38,099 nt of DNA from the NCBI GenBank assembly GCA_027066745.1, contig JAMONB010000212.1:1-38099 (forward strand), read 5' to 3'. Below, in pieces: positions 8,302-16,609 of the stretch (position 1 is the first letter of the stretch; each line of letters begins with the position of its first letter). The DNA is from Flavobacteriaceae bacterium. Lineage in GTDB: Bacteria > Bacteroidota > Bacteroidia > Flavobacteriales > Flavobacteriaceae. Made by a program: the position numbers and the translations under genes. Below the pieces are notes generated by a model that ran no database searches, was not told where the DNA came from, and saw nothing but the letters and a program-made list of their open reading frames with translations.

Positions 8302-8937
8302 ATGTTTAGAATTGTCTTTTTATTATTATTTATATCACTCTCAACAAATGCTCAAGAAGTAGCTATTTTAAAATATAATGGTGGTGGTGATTGGTATGCC
8401 AACCCAACTGCTGTACCCAATCTGATAAAGTTCTGTAATACTAACATCAAAACTATTATTAAAGAAAAAATCAATAGTGTTGATGCCAGTAGTACTGATA
8501 TTTTCAATTATCCAATCCTATTTATGACAGGTCATGGTAATGTTTTTTTTAATGATAATGATGTTGAAAATTTAAGAAAGTATCTAATATCAGGTGGTTT
8601 TTTACATATTTCTGATAATTACGGGTTAGACAAATTTATTAGACCAGAATTAAAAAAATTATTTCCAAATTTAGAACTTCAAGAAATTCCCTATACACAC
8701 GCTATATATCATCAAACATATTCTTTTGAAAGCTTACCAAAAATACATGAACACGATGGAAAAACTCCACAAGGTTTTGGACTTTTTTATGAAGGTAGGT
8801 TGATCTGTTTTTACGATTATGAAAGTGATTTAAGTGATGGTTGGGAAGATGAAGTTGTACACAACGACCCTGCATCTATAAGAGAAAAAGCCTTACAAAT
8901 GGGTGCAAATATAATTGAATATGTTTTTAAACATTAG
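8302..8937 (+). CDS. DUF4159 domain-containing exported protein
   Basis: A 211-residue protein with a signal peptide (MFRIVFLLLFISLSTNAQ, cleavage after Ala17 likely). The mature protein begins VAILKYNGGGDWYANPTAVPNL and continues with FMTGHGNVFFNDNDVENLR, GGFLHISDNYGLDKF, FPNLELQEIPYTHAIYH and FYDYESDLSDGWEDE. These are the conserved blocks of DUF4159, which has a glutamine-amidotransferase-like (ThuA-like) fold. The family is frequent in Bacteroidota and its function is not known. The gene ends inside the start of the symporter gene, so the two are likely cotranscribed. A candidate promoter with a TTTTGAGTTCGAGAAAA block lies about 70 bases upstream. Confidence 0.85.
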   Translation: MFRIVFLLLFISLSTNAQEVAILKYNGGGDWYANPTAVPNLIKFCNTNIKTIIKEKINSVDASSTDIFNYPILFMTGHGNVFFNDNDVENLRKYLISGGFLHISDNYGLDKFIRPELKKLFPNLELQEIPYTHAIYHQTYSFESLPKIHEHDGKTPQGFGLFYEGRLICFYDYESDLSDGWEDEVVHNDPASIREKALQMGANIIEYVFKH

Positions 8938-9874
8938 TAGTAATCAAATTTTAGATAGCTTAAAAATAAACTTTGATTCTGGTGGACTTTGGGCATTGAA
9001 CATTACCCTAGCCATTATCATGTTTGGTGTTGCTTTAAATATTACTATTGATGATTTTAAACGTTTATTTAAAAATCCTAAAATTGTTTTGGTAGGAGTT
9101 TTTTCTCAGTTTGTAGTATTCCCAGCACTTACATTCTTATTAATTTATTTTATCAATCCTATACCTAGTGTTGCACTTGGTATGATTATGGTAGCTGCCT
9201 GTCCAGGTGGTAATATTTCTAATTTTATGACACAACTTTCTGGAGGAAACACTGCTCTATCAGTAAGTTTAACTGCTTTTGCCACTTTAGTAGCTGTTCT
9301 AATGACACCTATTAACTTGCAGTTTTGGGGTAATCTCTACGAGCCGACTTCTCTACTTTTAAAAGCAGTACAATTAGATTCTTTTGAATTGGCAAAATTG
9401 GTTTCATTAATTTTAGGGATTCCTTTACTATTAGGTATGCTAACTAGAAGGTTCTATCCTAAATTTGCAAAAAAAATATCAAAATTATTAAGACCTATTT
9501 CTATTCTTATTTTTATCTTATTTATTGTCATTGCTTTTTCTCAAAATCTTGATATTTTTATGGAGTACATTCATTATGTATTTTTCTTGGTCTTGTTACA
9601 TAACTTTTCAGGGTATATCGCAGGATTTTACTTTTCTAAAATTATGAAATTATCATACAGCGATCAAAAAACATTAGCTTTAGAAACTGGAATACAAAAT
9701 TCTGGATTAGGCTTACTATTGGTATTTACATTTTTTGATGGATTAGGAGGCATGGCATTATGTGTTGCCTTTTGGGGTATTTGGGACATCGTTTCTGGAT
9801 TAGGATTGGCATATTACTGGTCTAAAACCTCTTCTGGTATTGTAAACAGTTCTGACCTATCAAATTCATTTTAA
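8921..9874 (+). CDS. Bile acid:sodium symporter family transporter
   Basis: A 317-residue inner-membrane protein with about nine or ten hydrophobic helices. NITLAIIMFGVALNITIDDF (residues about 23-42) and MIMVAACPGGNISNFMTQLS (about 90-109) are the helices and sodium-site motif typical of the SBF/BASS family, and ALETGIQNSGLGLLLVFTFF in the second half is the other crossover helix. These proteins use the sodium gradient to import organic anions; the substrate here is unknown. I place the start at the ATG at 8921; an in-frame TTG at 8915 would add two residues. Either start overlaps the DUF4159 stop (by 17 or 23 bases), which supports coupling. Confidence 0.9.
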   Translation: MFLNISSNQILDSLKINFDSGGLWALNITLAIIMFGVALNITIDDFKRLFKNPKIVLVGVFSQFVVFPALTFLLIYFINPIPSVALGMIMVAACPGGNISNFMTQLSGGNTALSVSLTAFATLVAVLMTPINLQFWGNLYEPTSLLLKAVQLDSFELAKLVSLILGIPLLLGMLTRRFYPKFAKKISKLLRPISILIFILFIVIAFSQNLDIFMEYIHYVFFLVLLHNFSGYIAGFYFSKIMKLSYSDQKTLALETGIQNSGLGLLLVFTFFDGLGGMALCVAFWGIWDIVSGLGLAYYWSKTSSGIVNSSDLSNSF

Positions 9875-9889
9875 TTAAAATACTATTTA

Positions 9890-10924
9890 ATGTTAAAACA
9901 TATTTGGTATCATCTTTTTAAAGCATATGTAAGCATAGGCTTGTTTTTCTTTTTCAAAAAAATAAAAATCTATAATCAAAACCATGTCCCAGAAAAAGGT
10001 GCTATTCTATTAGTTTCTAATCATAAAAATGCTTTGTTAGATCCGTTAATTATTGCAACAATTATGAAACGAAATCTATATTTTTTAGCAAGAGCCAGTG
10101 CTTTTAAAATAAAACCTGTACATTGGTTTTTATCCTCATTAAATATGATTCCTATCTATAGGATTAGGGATGGAAAGGATAGTATCGTAAAAAATGAAGA
10201 AGTTTTTAACAAATGCTCTGAAATTTTAAATCATGACCAAGCACTATTAATTTTCCCTGAAGGCTCACATTTTATCAAACGTTCAGTACAACCACTAAAA
10301 AAAGGATTTGCTAGGATTGCTTTTGGTACACTAGAAAAACATCCTGACTTACAATTACAAATTCTTCCTGTTGGAATAAATTATAATAATCAAACCTTAT
10401 TTGCAGAAAGTACATCTATATATTTCGGAGAACCATTCTTAGTCAATGATTTTTATAATAAAAAAAGGTTAAACAATTCAATAGAAAATTTAAAAACCGA
10501 AGTGTTTAAAAGATTAAAGAAGCTCACTACTCATATTGAAGAGAAAAATTACGACACAACTATTGAACAGTTAAGTAATGTAGATTTTTTACAAGCTAAA
10601 AAAGTAAATGCACTTATAAAAGAATTACCAATTTCCAAACCTGATAATCTAATAAAAAGAACACCTTCATTAGCTTGGAAAACCATAAAATCAATAGTAG
10701 CTATTAATAGTTTTATTCCTTTATTAATATATAAATATTTTGTGCCAAAAATTAAAGAGATTGAATTTATTAGTACTGCTAAATTTGGTATTGGTATCAC
10801 TGCTTTTCCATTATTTTTAGGATTACAAAGCTTACTGATAAATTACTTTTTTGGAGGGGTTTTTACTTTGATTTACCTCACAACTAGTATTTTTTTTGTG
10901 TTGATAGCTGCAAAAACTAAGTGA
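9890..10924 (+). CDS. PlsC-type glycerolipid acyltransferase with C-terminal membrane helices
   Basis: A 344-residue membrane-bound acyltransferase that would transfer a fatty acyl group to a glycerol-phosphate backbone. Block I is SNHKNALLDP with His45 and Asp51, an H-X5-D spacing rather than the usual H-X4-D of PlsC. Block III is LLIFPEGSH (about 120-128), and LQILPVGINY is block IV. This X5 spacing resembles the eukaryotic Sct1/Gpt2-like glycerol-phosphate acyltransferases and a Bacteroidota subfamily, from memory. After residue 270 there are two or three C-terminal hydrophobic helices. The gene follows the symporter by 15 bases and ends six bases from the convergent cyclase-family gene. 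Confidence 0.85.
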   Translation: MLKHIWYHLFKAYVSIGLFFFFKKIKIYNQNHVPEKGAILLVSNHKNALLDPLIIATIMKRNLYFLARASAFKIKPVHWFLSSLNMIPIYRIRDGKDSIVKNEEVFNKCSEILNHDQALLIFPEGSHFIKRSVQPLKKGFARIAFGTLEKHPDLQLQILPVGINYNNQTLFAESTSIYFGEPFLVNDFYNKKRLNNSIENLKTEVFKRLKKLTTHIEEKNYDTTIEQLSNVDFLQAKKVNALIKELPISKPDNLIKRTPSLAWKTIKSIVAINSFIPLLIYKYFVPKIKEIEFISTAKFGIGITAFPLFLGLQSLLINYFFGGVFTLIYLTTSIFFVLIAAKTK

Positions 10925-10930
10925 ATTTCA

Positions 10931-11626
10931 TCAATTTTCAAACACAGCTACAGCTCTTACTGGAGAGCCTGTACCTCCTCTAATTTTCAAGGGCAATCCA
11001 ATAAAACGAAAACGACCACGACCAATTAACAAGTGAAGGTTTATCATGTTTTCATAATGTGTAAAACCAAGTTCACCACAAATATGATGTACTTCTTTAT
11101 TTGAAATACTAGGTACACCAGGAGACATTGTTTCTACTCCAAAAGCAGCAATACCTATATTGCCCAACCATAATGCAGCTTCAGAAGTAATGCCTGGTCC
11201 TTTTGCCCAATCATTTTTTCCATAATTTTTTCTATAATGATCTGTAAACAACAGCACTGTATCTCCTTTCTTAATTTTTAGCCCTTCATTAGCACAAGCC
11301 TCTTCAATTTCTTCAGAACTAATTAATTCTTGAAGCCCTTTATATGAAAAATCTAAACAAATCCCCTCTGTATAAAACATTGAAAGTGGCATAGTGTCAA
11401 TTGATTTCTCTTTATGTTCTCTAGCCATATGGCTTAATGAATCAACGTGAGTACCTGTATGTTCACCAAATTCTAATTTATATACACTTGGTGTAGATGT
11501 TTTGGCATCAATATCACCATCCCATTCTTCATGTGTTGCATACACATTCATCTTCACTTCAGGAAGACCTTTATAAACAGGCATTCCTGAAAAAATATCT
11601 TGACTTAAATCAATTATTTCACTCAT
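10931..11626 (-). CDS. Cyclase-family metal-dependent hydrolase (kynurenine formamidase-like)
   Basis: A 231-residue protein of the cyclase family (PF04199). The hallmark metal and catalytic motif HTGTHVDSLSH is at residues 56-66 (His56, His60, Asp62, His66), preceded by a DLSQDIFSGMPVYKG N-terminus. Other family blocks are GDTVLLFTDHYRKN and FGVETMSPGVPS. Relatives include arylformamidase KynB and other amidohydrolases that open formamide, lactam or ester bonds. No other tryptophan-degradation gene is nearby, so I do not call it kynB. It is the last gene of the five-gene minus-strand run, 31 bases after the GNAT gene, and nearly abuts the convergent acyltransferase gene. Confidence 0.85.
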   Translation of the reverse strand: MSEIIDLSQDIFSGMPVYKGLPEVKMNVYATHEEWDGDIDAKTSTPSVYKLEFGEHTGTHVDSLSHMAREHKEKSIDTMPLSMFYTEGICLDFSYKGLQELISSEEIEEACANEGLKIKKGDTVLLFTDHYRKNYGKNDWAKGPGITSEAALWLGNIGIAAFGVETMSPGVPSISNKEVHHICGELGFTHYENMINLHLLIGRGRFRFIGLPLKIRGGTGSPVRAVAVFEN

Positions 11627-11657
11627 AATAGTCGATGAATTGTTTTTATAGAATAGA

Positions 11658-12239
11658 CTAGTTCAATCGTAAAAACCAAATAGGAAATCCTAAAGAATCA
11701 TCTTCTTTAATAATTCTAAAACCAAATTTTTGATACATTTTTACATTTTTTTTAGAAGCAGCGTCTAAAATTACAGGTAATTTGTTATCCTTAAAATGAT
11801 GCATTAACTTTATCAATAATCTAGCCGCAGTCCCCTTACCATTAATCTCATTTTTAACTCCTAAAATAACAGGTCTAATATGTTTTTCTTTAGGATAGTT
11901 CTTTTTTGCAATTTTTTGCCTTTTTAAAACTTTATATACACGCTCAATACCAATACATTTAAATGCCAAATGAATATCAAGTCTAATCGTTTTAAATGTA
12001 ACTTTTTCTAAGTGCGTATATTTAACTAATAAACATGCTTTTTCATTATCAGAAATAAACACTTCACCAAAAAGCATCGCTCTTTCAAATAGATATTCCA
12101 TTAGAACTTTCATCCTTTCCACTCTATTCTCGTCTTGTTTTACAGTTAAATTAATAGAACTATCCTCTATGGAAGATTCAAATGCAGAAATTAATATTTC
12201 AGCGACTAAGTCTTTATCGTTAGGATTGGCTTTTCTCAA
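11658..12239 (-). CDS. GNAT family N-acetyltransferase
   Basis: A 193-residue GNAT-fold enzyme. Residues 1-16 (RKANPNDKDLVAEILISAF) form the usual first strand and helix. IRPVILGVKNEINGKGTAARLLIKL holds the acetyl-CoA pyrophosphate loop with N-G-K-G-T-A, and DAASKKNVKMYQKFGFRIIKED is the C-terminal motif B. The substrate is unknown. The start appears to be a TTG at 12239, because a TAA stop sits two codons upstream in frame and the next ATG would delete the first strand. It follows the fusion gene by 11 bases. Confidence 0.8.
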   Translation of the reverse strand: MRKANPNDKDLVAEILISAFESSIEDSSINLTVKQDENRVERMKVLMEYLFERAMLFGEVFISDNEKACLLVKYTHLEKVTFKTIRLDIHLAFKCIGIERVYKVLKRQKIAKKNYPKEKHIRPVILGVKNEINGKGTAARLLIKLMHHFKDNKLPVILDAASKKNVKMYQKFGFRIIKEDDSLGFPIWFLRLN

Positions 12240-12250
12240 TTCTTATAAGT

Positions 12251-15169
12251 TTATTTTAGAATAGCTTCTTGAATAAAACGCTGACCTATGGTTCTAATAT
12301 TATATTTTACCATTCCTTTATTTTCTGCTGTAGGATAAACTCTATTTGATAAAAACACATACACCAATTCCGTATCAGGGTCAGCCCAAGTATAAGTACC
12401 TGTATAACCACTATGCCCAAAACTTTTAGGAGAAACACAGCCACATGTAGCTTTAACTTTAGGGTTCAACTGTGGCTTATCAAAACCTAAGCCTCTACGG
12501 ACTTTTCCTTTTACATAATACCTATGGTTGAACTTTCTGATAGTTTCAGGTTTGAAATAACGTTTACCACCATAATAACCCTCTTGCATATACATTTGCA
12601 TCATTTTAGCAACATCATTGGCATTTGAAAATAGCCCTGCATTACCATTCACACCCCCATACATAGCAGCACCTTGATCGTGAACATAACCATGTAACAA
12701 CTGATTTCTAAAATATAAATCTCTTTCAGTTGGTACAATAATTTTCTTTGAAAAATTATCTAACGGTTTATAACCCAAGGTATTTGAACCTAAAGGTTTA
12801 TAAAAAAATGAGTTATTCAATTGATCCATTGGTTTCTTATTCATTCGTTCAAAATAATCTTTAAAAAGATAAAAAACGAGTCCACTATACTTATATCTTT
12901 TTCTTTTTAACAATGGAGAATCTGCAATAGCTTGATACATACTATCTTTATAATCTGTTCTTAAATATAGATTCTTAGCGACTAAAACCGAGAACTTTTT
13001 TGAAGGTTTATTTCTATAATATTTTCGTGAAGGCTTTTGTGTAACACTATCTATAGTATGTAAATAATAAGGTATCCAAGCCTTTAAACGTGCATAATGA
13101 GATAAAGCTTCTTTAACTGTAATGTTCTTTTTATCTGTATTTTTTAATATAGGAAAAAGTTCTGCTATAGGTGTTTCTAAAGTAAACTCATCATCCTCTT
13201 CAGCTTTCATAATTAATGGTAAGGCTCCTAAAATTTTAGTAATTGATGCTAAATCATACAAATGATTATTCTGTACTCTAGTTATCTTTTTACCAGTGTG
13301 GTATCCAAAGCTCTTTCTATAGACAACTTTACCTTTTCTAGCGACTAATACTTGTAAGCCTGGAGCCATTTTCGATTTAATTATACGTGCTGCCAAAGAA
13401 TCTATTCGCTTTAGTTTTTTACTACTCATATCTACTTGCTCAGGCAAACCATAAGAGAGTCTGTAAAGGTTTGTTGAATTAAAACCTGTTCCTACAGAAA
13501 ACTCATCATGGATAGATACTGGCAGCCTTCCTTTAGTTGTCAAAGCTCCAAAAATTTGTTGAGCAGAAACATCTTGTGCAATAACACTATTTTGATACGA
13601 AACTAAAATACTTTCAATATTGGTAAACGTTTTAATGTCTAATAAACTATACGCACTAGCAAAAATATCTAAAATTACAGGTTTATTCCTTGCTATCTCT
13701 TGTAACCAAACCAGTTCTTTATTTTTAAATTTAAAAGCTTTCCATGCACTAGCATTCGATTTATGGTAACCGATAATTACTAAATTATAAGGTTCTAATT
13801 TTTTAATTACTTCGTCTAACCTTTCAGCAGTAATCACATCAACTTGTGTATAGTCATTTAATCTATTAATAAAAGTGGTATTGTCATCGTCACCTAATTT
13901 CACATATGCAATTTTAGTTTCAACCAAGTCTATAACTGGAAAAACTTGTGACTCATTTTTTATTAATGTTGTGGAATGTTCAACCAGTTTATAGTGTAAT
14001 GCTTCAGCATCAGCTCCGTTTAAATCATCATGTAAATTTTTGGTAGATATGGGTGAAAACGCTCTTAACCCAGCCCAATATTTTGCTTTTAATATTTTTA
14101 AAACGGATTCATCTAAACGCTCTTCAGTAATAACACCATCAATAATTGCTTGCTTTAATTTTACAAATGAACCTGGAATATCTTCGGGCATTAATAAAAT
14201 ATCATTCCCAGCTTTTATAACTTCTAAATTAATTTCAGCTGAACTAGAAAAATTTGCTGCACCTTTCATATTTAAAGCATCTGTAAAGATTAACCCTTTA
14301 AATTTCATTTTATTTTTCAGCAAATCGGTTACAATATTTTTAGACAATGATGAAGGTAAATCGGTATTGGGTTCATATTCAGGCACACTTAAATGAGCAA
14401 CCATAACACTCGCCAAATCTGTTTTAAACAGTTCTTTATACGGATATAATTCTACTGAATCTAAACGTTGTAATGAAAACGGAATGGTAGGCAGAGCCAA
14501 ATGAGAGTCTGTATCAGTATCGCCATGACCTGGAAAATGTTTTGCATTTGCCAATACATATTGACTTTGAATGCCTTTAGTAAAAGCAATTGCTTTTGAA
14601 GCTACATTATAAGGGCTTTCACCAAAAGAACGATTTCCTATAATAGGATTATTAGGATTTATATTCACATCAACCACAGGAGCAAAATTTACATGAATTC
14701 CTAAACGCTTATGATGTTTACCAAGCATTACACCAAAATCTTCAATTAATCTTTCATCTTGAATGGCTCCTAAAGCCATATTCCAAGGGAAACGATAGGT
14801 ATCGTCTAAACGCATATCCAATCCCCATTCTCCATCAAAACCAATGAGCAAGGGTAGACTTGAAATACTTTGAAAAAAATTGGTCATTTTGACCTGCTTT
14901 TTTGGCGTTCCTTGAAAAAACACAAGTCCGCCCACTTTATACTTTTTAATCAAATTAGCAACCTCAGCTTGATGTTTTGCATCTCTATTTGAATAGGCAG
15001 GAATCATAAACAATTGACCTATTTTTTCATCTATGCTTAATGTTTTTAAAACACTATCTACCCAAACTTGTTGACCGTAGTTATCCATTTTCACAAATGG
15101 CTCTGGTCTTTGAGCATTAACAATTGAATATATTAAAAGAAATATAACGGGAAAAATTCTAGTATTCAT
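12251..15169 (-). CDS. GH3 (NagZ-like) and beta-lactamase-like serine hydrolase fusion, exported
   Basis: A 972-residue exported protein. Signal peptide 1-19 (ends VNAQ). Residues about 40-370 are a glycoside hydrolase family 3 domain close to NagZ beta-N-acetylglucosaminidase: KHFPGHGDTDTDSH (210-223, His-containing catalytic loop) and LIFTDALNMKG with the likely nucleophile Asp297. About 380-575 is the second GH3 region. Residues about 585-965 are a beta-lactamase/penicillin-binding-like domain (PF00144) with SITK (Ser642, Lys645), YSG (Tyr761) and HSG (919-921), replacing the KTG triad. Such fusions occur in Bacteroidota and suggest coordinated cleavage of cell-wall muropeptides. It would act in the periplasm. 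The motifs look intact; the substrates are inferred. It is the third gene of the run beginning at 16463. Confidence 0.9.
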   Translation of the reverse strand: MNTRIFPVIFLLIYSIVNAQRPEPFVKMDNYGQQVWVDSVLKTLSIDEKIGQLFMIPAYSNRDAKHQAEVANLIKKYKVGGLVFFQGTPKKQVKMTNFFQSISSLPLLIGFDGEWGLDMRLDDTYRFPWNMALGAIQDERLIEDFGVMLGKHHKRLGIHVNFAPVVDVNINPNNPIIGNRSFGESPYNVASKAIAFTKGIQSQYVLANAKHFPGHGDTDTDSHLALPTIPFSLQRLDSVELYPYKELFKTDLASVMVAHLSVPEYEPNTDLPSSLSKNIVTDLLKNKMKFKGLIFTDALNMKGAANFSSSAEINLEVIKAGNDILLMPEDIPGSFVKLKQAIIDGVITEERLDESVLKILKAKYWAGLRAFSPISTKNLHDDLNGADAEALHYKLVEHSTTLIKNESQVFPVIDLVETKIAYVKLGDDDNTTFINRLNDYTQVDVITAERLDEVIKKLEPYNLVIIGYHKSNASAWKAFKFKNKELVWLQEIARNKPVILDIFASAYSLLDIKTFTNIESILVSYQNSVIAQDVSAQQIFGALTTKGRLPVSIHDEFSVGTGFNSTNLYRLSYGLPEQVDMSSKKLKRIDSLAARIIKSKMAPGLQVLVARKGKVVYRKSFGYHTGKKITRVQNNHLYDLASITKILGALPLIMKAEEDDEFTLETPIAELFPILKNTDKKNITVKEALSHYARLKAWIPYYLHTIDSVTQKPSRKYYRNKPSKKFSVLVAKNLYLRTDYKDSMYQAIADSPLLKRKRYKYSGLVFYLFKDYFERMNKKPMDQLNNSFFYKPLGSNTLGYKPLDNFSKKIIVPTERDLYFRNQLLHGYVHDQGAAMYGGVNGNAGLFSNANDVAKMMQMYMQEGYYGGKRYFKPETIRKFNHRYYVKGKVRRGLGFDKPQLNPKVKATCGCVSPKSFGHSGYTGTYTWADPDTELVYVFLSNRVYPTAENKGMVKYNIRTIGQRFIQEAILK

Positions 15170-15195
15170 AAAGATATTAAGTGTGTTTTATAATT

Positions 15196-15684
15196 TTAAG
15201 ATGCCAAAAATTTAGCGTGCCAGCTTTTTCCTGCTTTGATTTCCCAAGCGTTCATTAAATCTGCTTTAGAGCTTATCATATTATTAAAGACAACGGTATT
15301 ACTATTTATTTTTTGTTGCTTCGCATATGCTTTAAACTCTTGTAAAGAAATGGTATTTATATTAGTCCCGTCTTTAAAAGTCACTTTCATTTTATCAAAC
15401 ATATCAATATTCAATTCTTTTTCAATTTCTCTCATTAAATGTACAGAGGCATCAATTGAACAGCCAGAAACATCATTATAATCTTCATCGACAGCTAAAA
15501 TAATAAACTGATTGTATGCTATTTTAAATGATGCTTTTAAATCGTCACCATGCCTTTTCCAATTAGAGACAAAAGGCACTAATTTTTTAGCTATATGTTC
15601 AACTTCTTGTTCTGTCAGTCTTCTGTCAGCCTGATACACCCAAACTCTTGAGTTACCCGATAATAATTCGAAATCTATAAACAT
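15196..15684 (-). CDS. Conserved protein of unknown function (often labelled ABC transporter ATPase)
   Basis: A 162-residue soluble protein. It has no Walker A (GxxxxGK[ST]), no LSGGQ and no Walker B, so the name ABC transporter ATPase that I recall for relatives in flavobacterial annotations is not supported by its sequence. Visible blocks are the N-terminal GNSRVWVYQADRRLTEQEVE, then IILAVDEDYNDVSGCSIDAS with a Cys, and the C-terminal NAWEIKAGKSWHAKFL. It lies 2 bases after the exonuclease gene and 26 before the GH3 fusion. I cannot assign a function. Confidence 0.7.
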   Translation of the reverse strand: MFIDFELLSGNSRVWVYQADRRLTEQEVEHIAKKLVPFVSNWKRHGDDLKASFKIAYNQFIILAVDEDYNDVSGCSIDASVHLMREIEKELNIDMFDKMKVTFKDGTNINTISLQEFKAYAKQQKINSNTVVFNNMISSKADLMNAWEIKAGKSWHAKFLAS

Positions 15685-15686
15685 TT

Positions 15687-16463
15687 TTAGCCTAATTTAT
15701 TATTAAAACTTCGCAACTTGATTGCTGTCAATACTTTTTTAGTATAAAGAGGGAAGTCTGCCTTTTGAATCCATGAATAATAACCTTTATCCTTTGCCAA
15801 TACCTCGGCTACAGATTTACCTTTATACTTTCCGAAGGTAAAAATTTCTTCATCTTTATCATTAAACATTATAAAACCTGCAAAATCTGCTCTCTTGTTA
15901 TGAGTAGAAAATTCATGTAAATAATTAACATTATTTTCTAAATCTTCATACTTATCTAATTGAGCTTTTAAAATTTCGTAGGTAGCATTGGTATCTGCTT
16001 CAGCAGAGTGTGCATTTTCTAAATTTTTACCACAATAATATTGATAGGCAGCACTTAAAGTACGTTGCTCTTTTTTATGATAAATAACTTGAACGTCAAC
16101 TCCTACTCTATTCTTCATATCAAAATCAATACCAGCACGTAAAAACTCTTCAGCCAATAACGGAATGTCAAATCGATTTGAATTAAAACCTGCCAAATCA
16201 CAACCTTCAATTAATTGACTAATTTCTTTCGCTAATACTGAAAAAGTTGGCTCAGTAGCAACCTTTTCATTTGAAATACCATGAATAGCAATCACTTCTT
16301 TGGGGATTTCCATTTCTGGATTTACCAGCCAAGTTTTACTTTCTTTATTACCATTAGGATAAACTTTAAGGATAGATATTTCTACAATTCTATCTTTGGC
16401 AATATTGATTCCTGTGGTTTCTAGATCGAAAAATACAATTGGTTTTGAGAGTTTTAATTCCAT
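15687..16463 (-). CDS. 3'-5' exonuclease, DEDDh (DnaQ-like)
   Basis: A 258-residue protein. Exo I motif FFDLETTG gives Asp13 and Glu15; exo II is GFNSNRFDIPLL with Asp99; exo III is AHSAEADTNATYEI with His152 and Asp157, so the DEDDh catalytic set is complete. The C-terminal 50 residues (FTFGKYKGKSVAEVLAKDKG, then YYSWIQKADFP) form the small domain seen in exonuclease X-type and DUF3820-type proteins. The enzyme would remove nucleotides from 3' DNA ends during repair or proofreading. It is the first gene of a five-gene minus-strand run, with a perfect TATCTTTG promoter element 16 bases upstream. Confidence 0.88.
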   Translation of the reverse strand: MELKLSKPIVFFDLETTGINIAKDRIVEISILKVYPNGNKESKTWLVNPEMEIPKEVIAIHGISNEKVATEPTFSVLAKEISQLIEGCDLAGFNSNRFDIPLLAEEFLRAGIDFDMKNRVGVDVQVIYHKKEQRTLSAAYQYYCGKNLENAHSAEADTNATYEILKAQLDKYEDLENNVNYLHEFSTHNKRADFAGFIMFNDKDEEIFTFGKYKGKSVAEVLAKDKGYYSWIQKADFPLYTKKVLTAIKLRSFNNKLG

Positions 16464-16479
16464 ATTTAAATTTAAGATT

Positions 16480-16487
16480 CAAAGATA
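16480..16487 (-). promoter_or_regulatory. -7 promoter element of the exonuclease-led run
   Basis: The minus strand reads TATCTTTG, an exact TAnnTTTG match, 16 bases before the ATG at 16463. No -33 TTTG at the expected spacing was seen. Confidence 0.5.
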
Positions 16488-16511
16488 CAAAAGATGAAAG
16501 GATAAAATCTT

Positions 16512-16552
16512 AAATTCTAAAAAACAAATTTCAAAAATTTTTATTAGAATTT
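16512..16552 (-). terminator. Candidate AT-rich hairpin after the E2 gene
   Basis: A perfect nine-base inverted repeat, AAATTCTAA and TTAGAATTT, encloses a loop that can itself pair through A and T runs. It lies downstream of the minus-strand E2 gene and upstream of the exonuclease promoter. It could end E2 transcription. The stem is almost all A-T, so it is weak. Confidence 0.35.
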
Positions 16553-16609
16553 GACATGTAAAATTAGTCTTTCAACACTGCTCAAACTTATTTAAAATTA
16601 CCATAAATT

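Noticed and set aside
8915-8920. TTG start for the symporter gene
   Set aside because: An ATG follows two codons later at 8921. I prefer it, though the TTG cannot be excluded.
10931-11626. Calling the cyclase-family gene kynB
   Set aside because: The catalytic motif fits the family, but no tryptophan-pathway genes are nearby and the family is broad.
14040-14396. Plus-strand open frame inside the GH3 domain
   Set aside because: It lies entirely antisense to the well-supported fusion gene and has no family resemblance.
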